Below are positions 50,347 to 59,217 of a stretch of 64,000 bases of DNA, piece by piece. Position 1 is the first letter of the stretch, and the number at the start of each line of letters is the position of its first letter. The DNA is from Roseovarius pelagicus. Its GTDB lineage: Bacteria > Pseudomonadota > Alphaproteobacteria > Rhodobacterales > Rhodobacteraceae. The position numbers were made by a program, and so were the translations under genes. Location: assembly GCF_025639885.1 (NCBI RefSeq), contig NZ_CP106738.1, positions 310,001 to 374,000 of the forward strand, given 5' to 3'. The notes beneath the pieces are model-generated. The model was not told the origin of the DNA. It saw only the letters and a list, made by a program, of their open reading frames with translations, and did not search any database.

Positions 50347-50370
50347 GAGTTTGGCCTTTCGGTTCTCAAA

Positions 50371-51933
50371 TCAGATCATTGCTTCGATCAGGAACGGCCC
50401 CGGTTCGGCTGCGGCATCTTCAATCGCGCGTATCAGGTCCTGAACGTCATCGACCCGGCGGCCCGGCACGCCCATTCCGCGCGCCATTGCGACAAAATCA
50501 AGCTCCGGCCGGTCGAGATTCAACATGCTCAACGCATCCGGGCCGGGCTGAGCACCAACATTGTGCAATTCACCCTTCAGGATCTCATAGGATTGGTTGG
50601 CCAAGATGATCGTGGTGACGTTCGATCCCTCGCGCGCCTGCGTCCATAGACCTTGTATCGTGTACATAGCTGATCCGTCGGCCTGCAGTGTGATTACCGG
50701 CCGGTCAGGGCAGGCGATCGCGGCCCCCGCCGACAGTGGTATCCCGATACCGATAGAGCCACCGGTGAGCGCCAGCCAGGTGTTCGGGTTGGCGACATCC
50801 CCAGCGGGGAAGGTATCGCCGCCCGATGAAACCGCTTCATCAATGATGATGGCATCCTCCGGCAGCGCATTGGCGAGGGCCGCTGCGATATTCTTTAACG
50901 TGATCGCACCGGCCTGCGGGCGTGCAGGCACAGCAGCATCGCGCGGCTTACTCGGCTGTGCGCCGATACGGTCGGCAAGGGCGGCCAGTGCCGCCGGACC
51001 ATCACCATCCAGTCCGGTCAGCGTGACTGTGTCACAGTTTTCGGGCAGTAGCAGGCTCGGCTTGCCGGGGTAGGCAAAGAAGGCAACCGGCGGGACGGCT
51101 TCGACCAAAACAGCGCGGCTGTAAGGGGCAAGACATTCCAATGCGGCGTTGATGGGGTACGGAATTTTTGAGATCGGCACGCGCCCCCGACCACGCTCCA
51201 TCCGACGGTTAGAGGTCGGCGCAAGGATATCCGCGCCGGTTTTCTCTGCGATGCCTTGCAGCAGAGCCATTGCCGCGACATCCTCAAGCACCGAATTTGC
51301 TGCAATGATGACGGTTCTGTCGCCGCTCTCCAACGCATGCACGGCGGCACTCAGCGTGTCTTCGTTCAGCGGGGTAGGGCCATCAGGCGCAATTTCGGCA
51401 GCGATCTTACCGCCGTCGTCCCAGCCAATATCAGCGGGTGCAACCAGCGTGGCGATCCGTCCGGGCGCCCCCTTGGCGACACGCAGCGCCTCCATTGCGT
51501 CCGCCGCGAAACTGGCCGCGTCACGCCCCGAACGCACCCAGTCCGAGAAAGGCGCGCAGGCACCCTCGACATCGGCCGACAATGGCGCATCGTATTTCTG
51601 GTGGCGCAGTGCGTGATCGCCGACCAGATTAACCATGGGCACGCGGGCCTTGCGCGCGTTGTGCAGGTTGGCCGCCGCATTGGCAAAACCGGGAGCAAGG
51701 TGCAACAGGGTCACGGCTGGCTTGCCAGCCATGCGTGCATAGCCATCAGCGGCACCGGTTACGACCCCTTCGAACAGACCCAGCACGCAATGCATCAGCT
51801 TAGTCCGGTCCAGCGCATCCACGAATTGCATCTCGGACGTGCCGGGGTTTGCAAAGCACACGTCAACGCCTGCGGAGTTCAGGCTGCGCACAACGCTCTC
51901 GGCGCCGTTCATTTCCTTTGGATGGCTGGTCAT
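50371..51933 (-). CDS. ThDP-dependent enzyme (acetolactate synthase / benzoylformate decarboxylase-like)
   Basis: The 520-residue protein has the three-domain POX/ALS fold. Glu of the cofactor-activating motif lies in LGLFEGVVTGAADGYARM. The central domain has APTSNRRMERGRG. The ThDP/metal motif is LQADGSAMYTIQGLWTQA followed by the Asn in ILANQSYEIL. The family decarboxylates or condenses 2-oxo acids. Lack of an obvious small subunit gene and its catabolic neighbours argue against branched-chain biosynthesis. It overlaps the HDAC2 gene by 4 bases. The substrate is unknown. A 2-oxo acid derived from the kinase-phospholyase pathway is a guess. Confidence 0.85.
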   Translation of the reverse strand: MTSHPKEMNGAESVVRSLNSAGVDVCFANPGTSEMQFVDALDRTKLMHCVLGLFEGVVTGAADGYARMAGKPAVTLLHLAPGFANAAANLHNARKARVPMVNLVGDHALRHQKYDAPLSADVEGACAPFSDWVRSGRDAASFAADAMEALRVAKGAPGRIATLVAPADIGWDDGGKIAAEIAPDGPTPLNEDTLSAAVHALESGDRTVIIAANSVLEDVAAMALLQGIAEKTGADILAPTSNRRMERGRGRVPISKIPYPINAALECLAPYSRAVLVEAVPPVAFFAYPGKPSLLLPENCDTVTLTGLDGDGPAALAALADRIGAQPSKPRDAAVPARPQAGAITLKNIAAALANALPEDAIIIDEAVSSGGDTFPAGDVANPNTWLALTGGSIGIGIPLSAGAAIACPDRPVITLQADGSAMYTIQGLWTQAREGSNVTTIILANQSYEILKGELHNVGAQPGPDALSMLNLDRPELDFVAMARGMGVPGRRVDDVQDLIRAIEDAAAEPGPFLIEAMI

Positions 51934-52958
51934 CGGGTCGCCTCGCGGAAGGTGGTGAGAAATGATTTCGCATTGTCTGCCAGCGATGGGCCCAGATATC
52001 CGCCTTCCTGCACCAACGCGGTAGGCAGGTTCATTGCCGCCAGCCGACGGGCCATTTCTGCAAAACCTTCGGGATAGACCGACACGCCAGCCAGGGGATC
52101 ATCTGCAGCCATGTCAAAGCCAAGCGAAACCACCAGCGCGTCAGCGCCGAACGCTTCGATCGCCGCAATCCCCTTGTCGAGCGCCGCCAGCACGGTGTCC
52201 TCGCTGGCCCCTTGCTCAAGCAGGATGTTCAGAGATTTCCCTGCCCCTTCGCCTTCGCCGGTCTCATCGGCATGCCCAAGAAAGAAAGTCGGGTAGGTGG
52301 TCGGGTCAGGGTGTAGCGAGCAAAAGAATATATCGCCCCGTTCATACAAAATATCGAGAGAACCATTGCCTGTATGCACGTCGATATCAATCAACGCGAC
52401 CTTCTTGAACGTCGACGTCATGTGATGCGCCACGATGCAGGCGTTGTTAAAGAAGCAGAATCCGTTGGAGCAATCGCGCATCGCATGATGTCCGGGTGGG
52501 CGGCACAGGGCATAGGCCGCGCGCGCGCCTGACATGACCTCTTCGGCGGCCTCAATGGCCGTTTGCGCCGACCAATATGCCGCCTCCCAAGTGCCTGCGG
52601 TCAGAGGCGTCGAGGTGTCCGTCATCCACCAACCGAGCTGGCCGTGAATGTCGCGCGGCTCCTTGCCGCGGCGCAAGCCGGGATGCGTCGTTGGGATCGC
52701 CAGTGCCTCGGTTCCGGCACTCTCAACGAATCGCGCATGGGCATCGGGCAGAAAATCCACGTAATCTGGATTATGCACAGCCTTGATCGGAGCAAGTCCG
52801 TGATCGCGCGGGGCGCTGATTTCGAATCCTTCACCTATTAGCATATCGCGCAGGATCTCAGCCCGTTGTGGTTGTTCCTGATGCGGCATCGCGGCCCCGC
52901 GCCGGAAATAGACCGTAGGCGCATGCCCCAATTGACGCGCATCGAAGAAGGCTTTCAT
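51930..52958 (-). CDS. Histone deacetylase-family amidohydrolase (acetylpolyamine amidohydrolase-like) 2
   Basis: The 342-residue enzyme has AYALCRPPGHHAMRDCSNGFCFFNNACIVA with catalytic His pair, VALIDIDVHTGNGSLDILYERGDIFF with Zn-binding Asp/His, and third Asp in VSLGFDMAADDPLAG. The N-terminus MKAFFDARQLGHAPTVYFRRG resembles acetylpolyamine amidohydrolases, which release acetate from acetylated di- and polyamines. It is the first gene of the leftward five-gene operon. ATG 52958 has AAAGG upstream, and an alternative start 8 codons earlier is less likely. It is paralogous to the HDAC1 protein. Both being in catabolic operons suggests N-acylated substrates. Confidence 0.9.
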   Translation of the reverse strand: MKAFFDARQLGHAPTVYFRRGAAMPHQEQPQRAEILRDMLIGEGFEISAPRDHGLAPIKAVHNPDYVDFLPDAHARFVESAGTEALAIPTTHPGLRRGKEPRDIHGQLGWWMTDTSTPLTAGTWEAAYWSAQTAIEAAEEVMSGARAAYALCRPPGHHAMRDCSNGFCFFNNACIVAHHMTSTFKKVALIDIDVHTGNGSLDILYERGDIFFCSLHPDPTTYPTFFLGHADETGEGEGAGKSLNILLEQGASEDTVLAALDKGIAAIEAFGADALVVSLGFDMAADDPLAGVSVYPEGFAEMARRLAAMNLPTALVQEGGYLGPSLADNAKSFLTTFREATR

Positions 52959-53060
52959 GTCCGGACCTTTCGCAAGTGACAAGTTATTTCGCCCTAGGAA
53001 ATAGCGCCCAGTAGCGATCCGAGGGCAACATTGCAGTTTTTGTTTGCCGGTTCAATATTA

Positions 53061-53079
53061 TTGATGCATGATGCATCAA
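53061..53079. promoter_or_regulatory. Perfect palindrome TTGATGCA-TGA-TGCATCAA, probable GntR operator
   Basis: Eight-base arms flank TGA in the 163-base divergent gap between HDAC2 (leftward) and the GntR gene (rightward). The site has the size and symmetry of FadR/GntR operators and probably controls both sides. Confidence 0.6.
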
Positions 53080-53121
53080 AATTGGCAGTGTGAACGCATA
53101 GACCAATGAGAGAGGGGGGAG

Positions 53122-53778
53122 ATGAAGGAAATTAGCAAAGACTCCCTTGGACATACTATTTACGGACGGGTCTGTCAGGATCTGGTACGCGGCAAGCTGC
53201 GCCCGAATCAAAAGATCACGATCCGTGGACTGGCCGATGCGCTGGGAACCAGTTCCACCCCTGTGCGGGATGCAGTTCAGCGTTTGCTACAGGACAACGC
53301 ATTGGATCAGCGCTCTGTGCGGGATGTGCGTGTGCCAGTTCTGAGCACAGGGCAGTACATGGAAATTTCCAGAATGCGTGTCGAGTTGGAGGGACTTGCC
53401 GCGGCCAAGGCCGCCGAAGTCGCCGCGGGCAGGGATGTTGCTCGACTACAACGTATCATTGCCCGCAACGAAGAGGCGATAGCAGCGGATCGCTGGCCGC
53501 AGGCGGCCGAGCTGAATCAGCAATTTCACTTCGCGCTGGCCGAGATCGCGCAGATGCCCGTTCTGTTAGACACCCTACACCGGCTCTGGTTGCGGATGGG
53601 GCCACTGATCGCGAGTTATTATGCCAGCGCGCAAGAGGACATGGTGCAACAACATCACGCCATCGTTTCAGCCTGCGAGCGTCGCGATCCTGATGCCGCT
53701 CGAGCCGCGATGCGCGCAGATATCAAAGGATCAAGGGAGGGGATAATCGCATACATCACATCGCTCAAAGCAGACTGA
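53122..53778 (+). CDS. GntR-family (FadR/FCD type) regulator
   Basis: The 218-residue regulator has an N-terminal winged helix (IYGRVCQDLVRGKLRPNQKITIRGLADALGTSSTPVRDAVQRLLQDNAL) and an FCD domain (EISRMRVELEGLAAAKAAEVAAG, AAELNQQFHFALAEIAQM, QHHAIVSACERRDPDAARAAM). GGGGGGAG precedes ATG 53122. It is divergent from the phospholyase operon, with a perfect palindrome between, and upstream of the peptide ABC operon. Either or both may be targets. It is the third FCD-type regulator in 23 kb. Confidence 0.89.
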   Translation: MKEISKDSLGHTIYGRVCQDLVRGKLRPNQKITIRGLADALGTSSTPVRDAVQRLLQDNALDQRSVRDVRVPVLSTGQYMEISRMRVELEGLAAAKAAEVAAGRDVARLQRIIARNEEAIAADRWPQAAELNQQFHFALAEIAQMPVLLDTLHRLWLRMGPLIASYYASAQEDMVQQHHAIVSACERRDPDAARAAMRADIKGSREGIIAYITSLKAD

Positions 53779-53841
53779 CAAACGCCCAGATGCCGCTGCT
53801 CCAGTGCCGGGGTGACGTCAGGTCAATTGTTAAGTTAAGCT

Positions 53842-53858
53842 GACTCGAGCATCGAGTC
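53842..53858. promoter_or_regulatory. Inverted repeat GACTCGA-GCA-TCGAGTC upstream of peptide ABC operon
   Basis: Seven-base arms around GCA, 32-48 bases before the binding-protein start. It could be an operator, or a weak terminator for the GntR gene. It differs in sequence from the palindrome at 53061. Confidence 0.4.
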
Positions 53859-53889
53859 TCGAACCGATCGCAACAACAGGGAAAGTTAA

Positions 53890-55455
53890 ATGTTAAAACA
53901 ACTCAAATTTGCTGCCGCTGCCGTCGCTCTTGCGCTGGCCGGGCCGCTTGCCGCGCAAGATGGCGAGCCGCAGGCGGGGGGAACGCTCAACGTCGTCATT
54001 CAACCTGAACCACCCGGATTGATGATCGGATTGATTCAGAACGGTCCGACCCAAATGGTCGCCGGCGACATTTATGAAAGCCTGCTGCGCTACGATTTTG
54101 ACCTTACGCCCTCGGGGCAGTTGGCCGAATCGTGGACAATTTCCGAAGACGGCAAGACCTACACCTTCAAACTGCACGATGGCGTCACCTTCCACGACGG
54201 CGAACCCTTTACATCCGCAGACGTAAAATTCTCGATGGATGTGTTCTTGCGTGAATCCCATTCACGGATGCGGACCTACATGGAGCACGTCGAAAGCATC
54301 GACACTCCGGATCCGCTGACGGTGGTTTTCAACCTGAAACAGCCGTTTGGCCCCTTCATCGGCATTTTCGAGCCGGGCACCGCACCGATGATCCCCAAGC
54401 ACATCTATGAAGGCACTGATTTCGCCAACAACCCGGCGAACAACACGCCCATCGGCACCGGTCCCTTCAAATTCGATGAGTGGGTCAAGGGCAGTTATAT
54501 CCATCTGGTCAAGAACGATGACTACTACATGGATGGCAAACCCTATGTCGATGACATCTATTATCACGTCATTCCTGACGCGGCCTCGCGTGCGGTAGCC
54601 TACGAGACGGGCAAGGTGGACGTGCTTCCGGGTGGATCGATCGAGAATTTCGACGTGCCACGTATCCGCGATATGGAGAACACCTGCCTCACCGACAAAG
54701 GCTGGGAATTCTTTGGACCACTGTCATGGATCTGGATCAACCTGAACAACAAGCCAATGGATGATCTGAAGGTTCGTCAGGCCATGATGCATGCGCTCGA
54801 CCGCGAGTTCGCCAAGGACGCGCTGTGGAATGGTCTGGGCAAGGTTGCGACCGGGCCATTGTCTTCCTCGACAAGGTTCCATGCAAGCGACACGCCGGAC
54901 ATCACCTACAATCCGGAAAAGGCAAAAGCCCTGCTTGAGGAATCAAGCTACGACGGCGAGACGATCCGCCTTCTGGGTCTGCCATATGGCGAGACATGGC
55001 AACGCTGGGCCGAAGCGGTCAAACAAAACCTGACCGAGATCGGCATGAACGTCGAGATCGTTCCATCCGACGTTGCAGGCTGGAACCAAAAGATCAGCGA
55101 CCGCGACTTTGATCTGGCGTTTACGTATCTCTATCAATACGGCGATCCAGCTCTGGGCGTTTCCCGGACTTACATGAGCACCAATGCTGCGCCGGGTTCC
55201 CCATGGAACAACGTCGCGAACTATCAGAACCTTGAAACGGACAAAATGTTCGACGAGGCAGCCCTGATGGCCAGCCCCGAGGATCGCAAGGCTGCCTACA
55301 AGAAAATTCAGGATCAGATCGTCTCTGACGTGCCGAATCTGTGGCTTCTTGAACTGGGTTTCCCAACGATCTCTCGTTGCAACATCAAGAATCCGGTCAA
55401 CACCGCCTTTGGTGTCAATGACGGCTTCCGGGATGTCTGGATCGACAAAAACTAA
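53890..55455 (+). CDS. Peptide/nickel-type ABC transporter, substrate-binding protein
   Basis: The 521-residue protein has a signal peptide (MLKQLKFAAAAVALALAGPL, cleaved near AAQDG) and the family 5 solute-binding fold: GGTLNVVIQPEPPG, YESLLRYDFDLTPSGQLAESW, YTFKLHDGVTFHDGEPFTSADVKFS, GTGPFKFDEWVKGSYIHLVKND, DDLKVRQAMMHALDREF. Family members bind peptides, opines, or glycosides. The ligand is not apparent. AGGGAAAG precedes ATG 53890. A stem-loop at 55470-55497 separates it from the permease genes. The neighbouring hydrolase genes suggest an amide-containing substrate. Confidence 0.92.
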   Translation: MLKQLKFAAAAVALALAGPLAAQDGEPQAGGTLNVVIQPEPPGLMIGLIQNGPTQMVAGDIYESLLRYDFDLTPSGQLAESWTISEDGKTYTFKLHDGVTFHDGEPFTSADVKFSMDVFLRESHSRMRTYMEHVESIDTPDPLTVVFNLKQPFGPFIGIFEPGTAPMIPKHIYEGTDFANNPANNTPIGTGPFKFDEWVKGSYIHLVKNDDYYMDGKPYVDDIYYHVIPDAASRAVAYETGKVDVLPGGSIENFDVPRIRDMENTCLTDKGWEFFGPLSWIWINLNNKPMDDLKVRQAMMHALDREFAKDALWNGLGKVATGPLSSSTRFHASDTPDITYNPEKAKALLEESSYDGETIRLLGLPYGETWQRWAEAVKQNLTEIGMNVEIVPSDVAGWNQKISDRDFDLAFTYLYQYGDPALGVSRTYMSTNAAPGSPWNNVANYQNLETDKMFDEAALMASPEDRKAAYKKIQDQIVSDVPNLWLLELGFPTISRCNIKNPVNTAFGVNDGFRDVWIDKN

Positions 55456-55469
55456 GGCAACTGCCTGAT

Positions 55470-55497
55470 GGTCCGGGCTGCTATGGTGGCCCGGACC
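55470..55497 (+). terminator. Stem-loop after peptide binding-protein gene
   Basis: GGTCCGGGC (55470-55478) and its exact complement (55489-55497) form a 9-bp stem with a 10-base loop, without T-run. It is the third binding-protein/permease junction with such a hairpin in this window. Confidence 0.65.
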
Positions 55498-55527
55498 TAC
55501 CGATAATCAATAAACGGGGCGGACCGC

Positions 55528-56499
55528 GTGATACGTTTCATTCTGGGCAGGCTGGTCAAGGCGGTGTTTATCCTGCTGGCCATCCTCGTCTTTAACTTTC
55601 TGCTGATCCATGCAGCACCCGGTGATCCCGCTGCCGTCATGGCAGGCGAGGCAGGCGCCGCGGACGAGAAATTTCTCGCCGACCTGCGGGCGCGGTTTGG
55701 CCTAGATCAACCGCTATACATCCAACTCTGGACGTACCTAAAAGGTGCCATTCAGATGGATCTTGGGTTTTCTTATCGCCAGCAAATGCCGGTGGCCGAA
55801 CTGATCGCCAGCCGTTTGCCCGCGACTTTGCTTCTGACTGGCGTGGCGTTCGTGTTGTCGCTGGTGCTTGGCGTAATCGCGGGCGTCGCCGCCTCTGCAC
55901 GGCAGGGATCGTGGGGCGATACTGTGATCTCAACACTGGCGCTGCTGTTTTACGCGACACCATTGTTCTGGGTGGCGCTGATGGCATCGCTCGTCTTTTC
56001 GGTCTGGCTGGGCTGGCTGCCCGGTTTTGGCTACCAGACGATCGGCGCAGGCTACACAGGATTTGCGCATGTCATGGATGTTGCCAAACATCTGGTGCTG
56101 CCAGCCTCGACATTGGGCCTCTTCTTTATGGCGATCTACATGCGTATGACACGCGCTTCGATGCTGGAAGTCAGCCGACTGGACTTTGTCAAAACCGCCC
56201 GTGCAAAGGGCCTGAAACGCAGCGTGATCCAGCGTCGGCATATCCTGCGCAACGCATTGTTGCCTGTCATCACTCTGGCTGGTCTTCAGGCGGGGCAAAT
56301 ATTCGGTGGGGCAATCCTGACCGAGACGGTCTTTGCCTGGCCCGGCATCGGGCGGCTGATGTTCGAGGCGATCAACCAGCGCGACTATGCTGTGATCCTC
56401 GGGGTTTTCTACATCTCCGGCGCCATGGTGCTGCTCTTCAATCTGATTACCGATGTCATCTACGTCATCGTTGACCCGCGCATAAGGCTGACAGGATGA
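55528..56499 (+). CDS. Peptide-type ABC transporter, permease DppB-like
   Basis: The 323-residue permease begins FILGRLVKAVFILLAILVFNFLLIHAAPGDPA, the DppB/OppB N-terminal signature. The EAA loop is KTARAKGLKRSVIQRRHILRNALLPVITL, and TETVFAWPGIGRLMFEAINQRDYAVI follows. It pairs with the downstream DppC-like permease. The start codon is GTG at 55528, 72 bases after the binding protein. The stop overlaps the next start by 4 bases (ATGA). Confidence 0.93.
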   Translation: MIRFILGRLVKAVFILLAILVFNFLLIHAAPGDPAAVMAGEAGAADEKFLADLRARFGLDQPLYIQLWTYLKGAIQMDLGFSYRQQMPVAELIASRLPATLLLTGVAFVLSLVLGVIAGVAASARQGSWGDTVISTLALLFYATPLFWVALMASLVFSVWLGWLPGFGYQTIGAGYTGFAHVMDVAKHLVLPASTLGLFFMAIYMRMTRASMLEVSRLDFVKTARAKGLKRSVIQRRHILRNALLPVITLAGLQAGQIFGGAILTETVFAWPGIGRLMFEAINQRDYAVILGVFYISGAMVLLFNLITDVIYVIVDPRIRLTG

Positions 56500-57335
56500 A
56501 GGATTTCTGGAAACGTTTCCGCTATAACCGTGGTGCCGTGATCGGGCTGGTAATTCTGGCCATTGTGATTGCCACCGCGATCGCAGCCCCATTCATTTTT
56601 CCGCAAAGCCCATGGAAGATGGTGCAACGCCCATTCCTGCCGCCGTTCACACAAGATGGTCTGCCGTTGGGCACCGATGCATTGGGCCGTGATGTGCTGT
56701 CAGGTCTGGCACATGGGGCGTATGTCAGCCTGCTGGTCGGGTTGGTGTCGACCGTTGTGGCGCTTGCCATCGGGGTGCCGGTCGGGGCCTTGGCCGGGTA
56801 TTTCGTCGGACGGACGGATGACGCGCTGATGCGCTTTACTGAATTCTTTCAGACGATCCCCAGTTTTGCATTGGCAATCGTTTTGTTGGCGATCTTTCAG
56901 CCCAGTCTGACCTTTGTCATCATCGCCATTGCGATCGTATCCTGGCCGCCGGTGGCCCGCCTTGTGCGTGGCGAGGTCCTGAGCCTGCGCACTCGCGAAT
57001 TTGTCGAGGCGGCAACGCTGTCGGGCTTGGGGAATACTCAGATCATCCTGCGGCACATCCTGCCCAATGCGCTGCCGCCGATCATCGTTCTGGCATCATT
57101 GATGGTGGCGCAAGCAATCCTATTGGAAAGCTCGCTGTCCTTTTTGGGGCTAGGCGACCCGAATATCATGTCATGGGGATATATGATCGGTGCTGCGCGG
57201 ACCGTCATCCGCACTGCATGGTGGCTGTCCTTCCTGCCGGGCATGGCAATCCTGCTAACCGTGTTGGCGCTGAACCTGATTGGTGAGGGGCTGAACGACG
57301 CATTGAATCCGCGTTTGACGAGGAAATCCGAATGA
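56496..57335 (+). CDS. Peptide-type ABC transporter, permease DppC-like
   Basis: The 279-residue permease has the DppC/OppC N-terminal region (FRYNRGAVIGLVILAIVIATAIAAPF), LGTDALGRDVLSGLAHGAYVSL, the EAA loop EAATLSGLGNTQIILRHILPNALPPI and a C-terminal LNLIGEGLNDALNPRL. It overlaps the upstream DppB gene and the downstream ATPase gene by 4 bases each, so all three are coupled. Together they form the pore for the peptide-type importer. Confidence 0.93.
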   Translation: MKDFWKRFRYNRGAVIGLVILAIVIATAIAAPFIFPQSPWKMVQRPFLPPFTQDGLPLGTDALGRDVLSGLAHGAYVSLLVGLVSTVVALAIGVPVGALAGYFVGRTDDALMRFTEFFQTIPSFALAIVLLAIFQPSLTFVIIAIAIVSWPPVARLVRGEVLSLRTREFVEAATLSGLGNTQIILRHILPNALPPIIVLASLMVAQAILLESSLSFLGLGDPNIMSWGYMIGAARTVIRTAWWLSFLPGMAILLTVLALNLIGEGLNDALNPRLTRKSE

Positions 57336-58954
57336 GCCTGCTGAGCATCCGCGACCTTGCCATTGCCCTGCCAGAGGGTGCTGACCGACAACTGGCGGCG
57401 AAAGACATCAACTTTGACCTAGAGGCCGGCGAGATCCTGTGCATTGTTGGCGAAAGTGGATCGGGCAAGTCGATGTCCGCCAATGCGGTGATGGGCCTCT
57501 TGCCACAAGGCGTCAAAGCGGTCGGCGGCACGATCAACTTTGACGGACAAGAAATACTGGGCCTGTCTGAGAGCCAGATGATGGCACTGCGCGGTCGGCG
57601 GATTTCTATGATCTTTCAGGAACCGCTGAGCGCGCTCAATCCACTGTTGAGGGTAGGGGCCCAGATCGCCGAAGTCTTTGAGGCGCACGGCGTCCTGAAA
57701 GGCCCCGAACGTCACGCGCGGGCGTTAAAGCTGTTAGACGAGGTCGGCATCCCCGATCCAGAAGCCGCAATCCGGGCCTATCCATTCCAGTTGTCGGGAG
57801 GGCAACGCCAACGCGTGATGATCGCCATGGCACTCGCACTGGAGCCGGACATCCTGATTGCCGACGAGCCGACAACGGCGCTTGATGTCACCACGCAGGC
57901 ACAGATACTGAAACTGATCGAGGATCTGCGCCAGTCACGCCGCATGGCCGTCATTTTCATTACCCATGATTTTGGCGTTGTGGCCGATATTGCGGACCGC
58001 GTTATCGTTATGCAGACTGGCGAGATCGTGGAAACCGGCACCGCCGACGACGTGCTACTGAAACCCAAACATCCCTATACCCAATCGCTGATCGATGCGA
58101 TCCCACGCCTGACGCGCCACGACGAGGCAACCGAGACGGAGCGCAAGCCCATCCTGACTGTCGAGGGACTGAACAAGACGTTTAAGACCGGCTCTGGCAC
58201 CTTGTTTGGCAAGCAACGCGTGGTAAAGGCGGTTCAGGACGTCAACTTTGAGCTGTTCGCAGGTGAGACCATCGGCATCGTCGGTGAAAGCGGATCGGGG
58301 AAATCCACAGTCGGTCGCTGTCTGGTGCGTCTCATTGACCCCGAAGCGGGCCGGGTGATGATTGAGGGTGCCGACATCGCACATATGTCCGGTGCACAAC
58401 TTCGCAATCAACGACGCAAAATGCAGATGATCTTTCAGGATCCGTTCTCGTCCTTGAACCCACGCGCGCGAGTCTCTCGCATCCTGACCGAAGGACTGAT
58501 TGCCCATCGCACATCAAAATCCGAAGCGATGGAGAAGGCTCGTGCATTGCTTGAAATGGTCGGCCTTGACGCGTCGGCCATGGGGCGCTTCCCGCACGAG
58601 TTTTCGGGTGGTCAGCGGCAACGGATCGGCATTGCGCGCGCGTTGGCGCTGGATCCATCGATCATCATCGCGGATGAAGCGGTGTCGGCACTCGACGTTT
58701 CCATCCAGGCGCAGGTTTTGGACCTTCTGGCGGACCTCAAAACACGGCTTAATCTGTCGATGCTGTTCATCACCCACGATCTGCGCGTCGCTGCGCGTAT
58801 CTGTGACAGGATCATCGTCATGCAGAAGGGGCGTATCGTCGAAGTGGGTCCAACCGGCAAGGTGCTGCATGATCCCGACACGGCCTATACCCGGAGCCTG
58901 TTGGATGCGATCCCGGGGCAAGAGTACGAACGCGCGCTTGCTGAGGTGGAATGA
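57332..58954 (+). CDS. Peptide-type ABC transporter, fused DppD-DppF ATPase
   Basis: The 540-residue protein fuses two ABC ATPases, DppD-like (about 1-265) and DppF-like (about 275-540). Each has a full set: Walker [13 protein letters not shown] and [13 protein letters not shown]; signatures [15 protein letters not shown] and [15 protein letters not shown]; Walker [11 protein letters not shown] and [10 protein letters not shown]; and switch His residues in FITHDFGVV and FITHDLRVA. Such fusions are common in alphaproteobacterial opine/peptide importers. No separate DppF gene is needed. A hydrolase gene follows after about 260 bases. Confidence 0.95.
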   Translation: MSLLSIRDLAIALPEGADRQLAAKDINFDLEAGEILCIVGESGSGKSMSANAVMGLLPQGVKAVGGTINFDGQEILGLSESQMMALRGRRISMIFQEPLSALNPLLRVGAQIAEVFEAHGVLKGPERHARALKLLDEVGIPDPEAAIRAYPFQLSGGQRQRVMIAMALALEPDILIADEPTTALDVTTQAQILKLIEDLRQSRRMAVIFITHDFGVVADIADRVIVMQTGEIVETGTADDVLLKPKHPYTQSLIDAIPRLTRHDEATETERKPILTVEGLNKTFKTGSGTLFGKQRVVKAVQDVNFELFAGETIGIVGESGSGKSTVGRCLVRLIDPEAGRVMIEGADIAHMSGAQLRNQRRKMQMIFQDPFSSLNPRARVSRILTEGLIAHRTSKSEAMEKARALLEMVGLDASAMGRFPHEFSGGQRQRIGIARALALDPSIIIADEAVSALDVSIQAQVLDLLADLKTRLNLSMLFITHDLRVAARICDRIIVMQKGRIVEVGPTGKVLHDPDTAYTRSLLDAIPGQEYERALAEVE

Positions 58955-59217
58955 ACCGCTAGATGGCCAACATCGCGTGTGACTTTGACCCGTTGGGCGT
59001 GCGCGCCATTACCAACCCGCTGCGCGGGCCGGAATTCCGCATCGCGAACAAGGGATCTGGAATCCCATGGAAAAGTAATGCCAGCGCCCTCTGGGTCGGC
59101 TCTGAGAAGTAGTTCTGATCGGATTGTTCTGTTGCGATCCACCTGCGCATCTTTCGGGCTATGGCCTTTGTTAGAACGGTGGACAGCAGCATGGCTGAGA
59201 ACCAAAAAGGATGTGAC
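58955..59217. other. Intergenic gap between peptide ABC and M20 hydrolase
   Basis: The 263 bases contain a short plus-strand frame (58963-59112, about 49 codons, ending VGSEK). It has no recognised family and no ribosome site. It could be remnant sequence. No terminator is evident, so the hydrolase gene may share the ABC transcript. Confidence 0.35.

Noticed and set aside
58963..59112. A 49-codon gene between the peptide ABC ATPase and the M20 hydrolase
   Set aside because: It has no ribosome site, no recognised family and unconvincing composition, so it is only noted in the intergenic entry.
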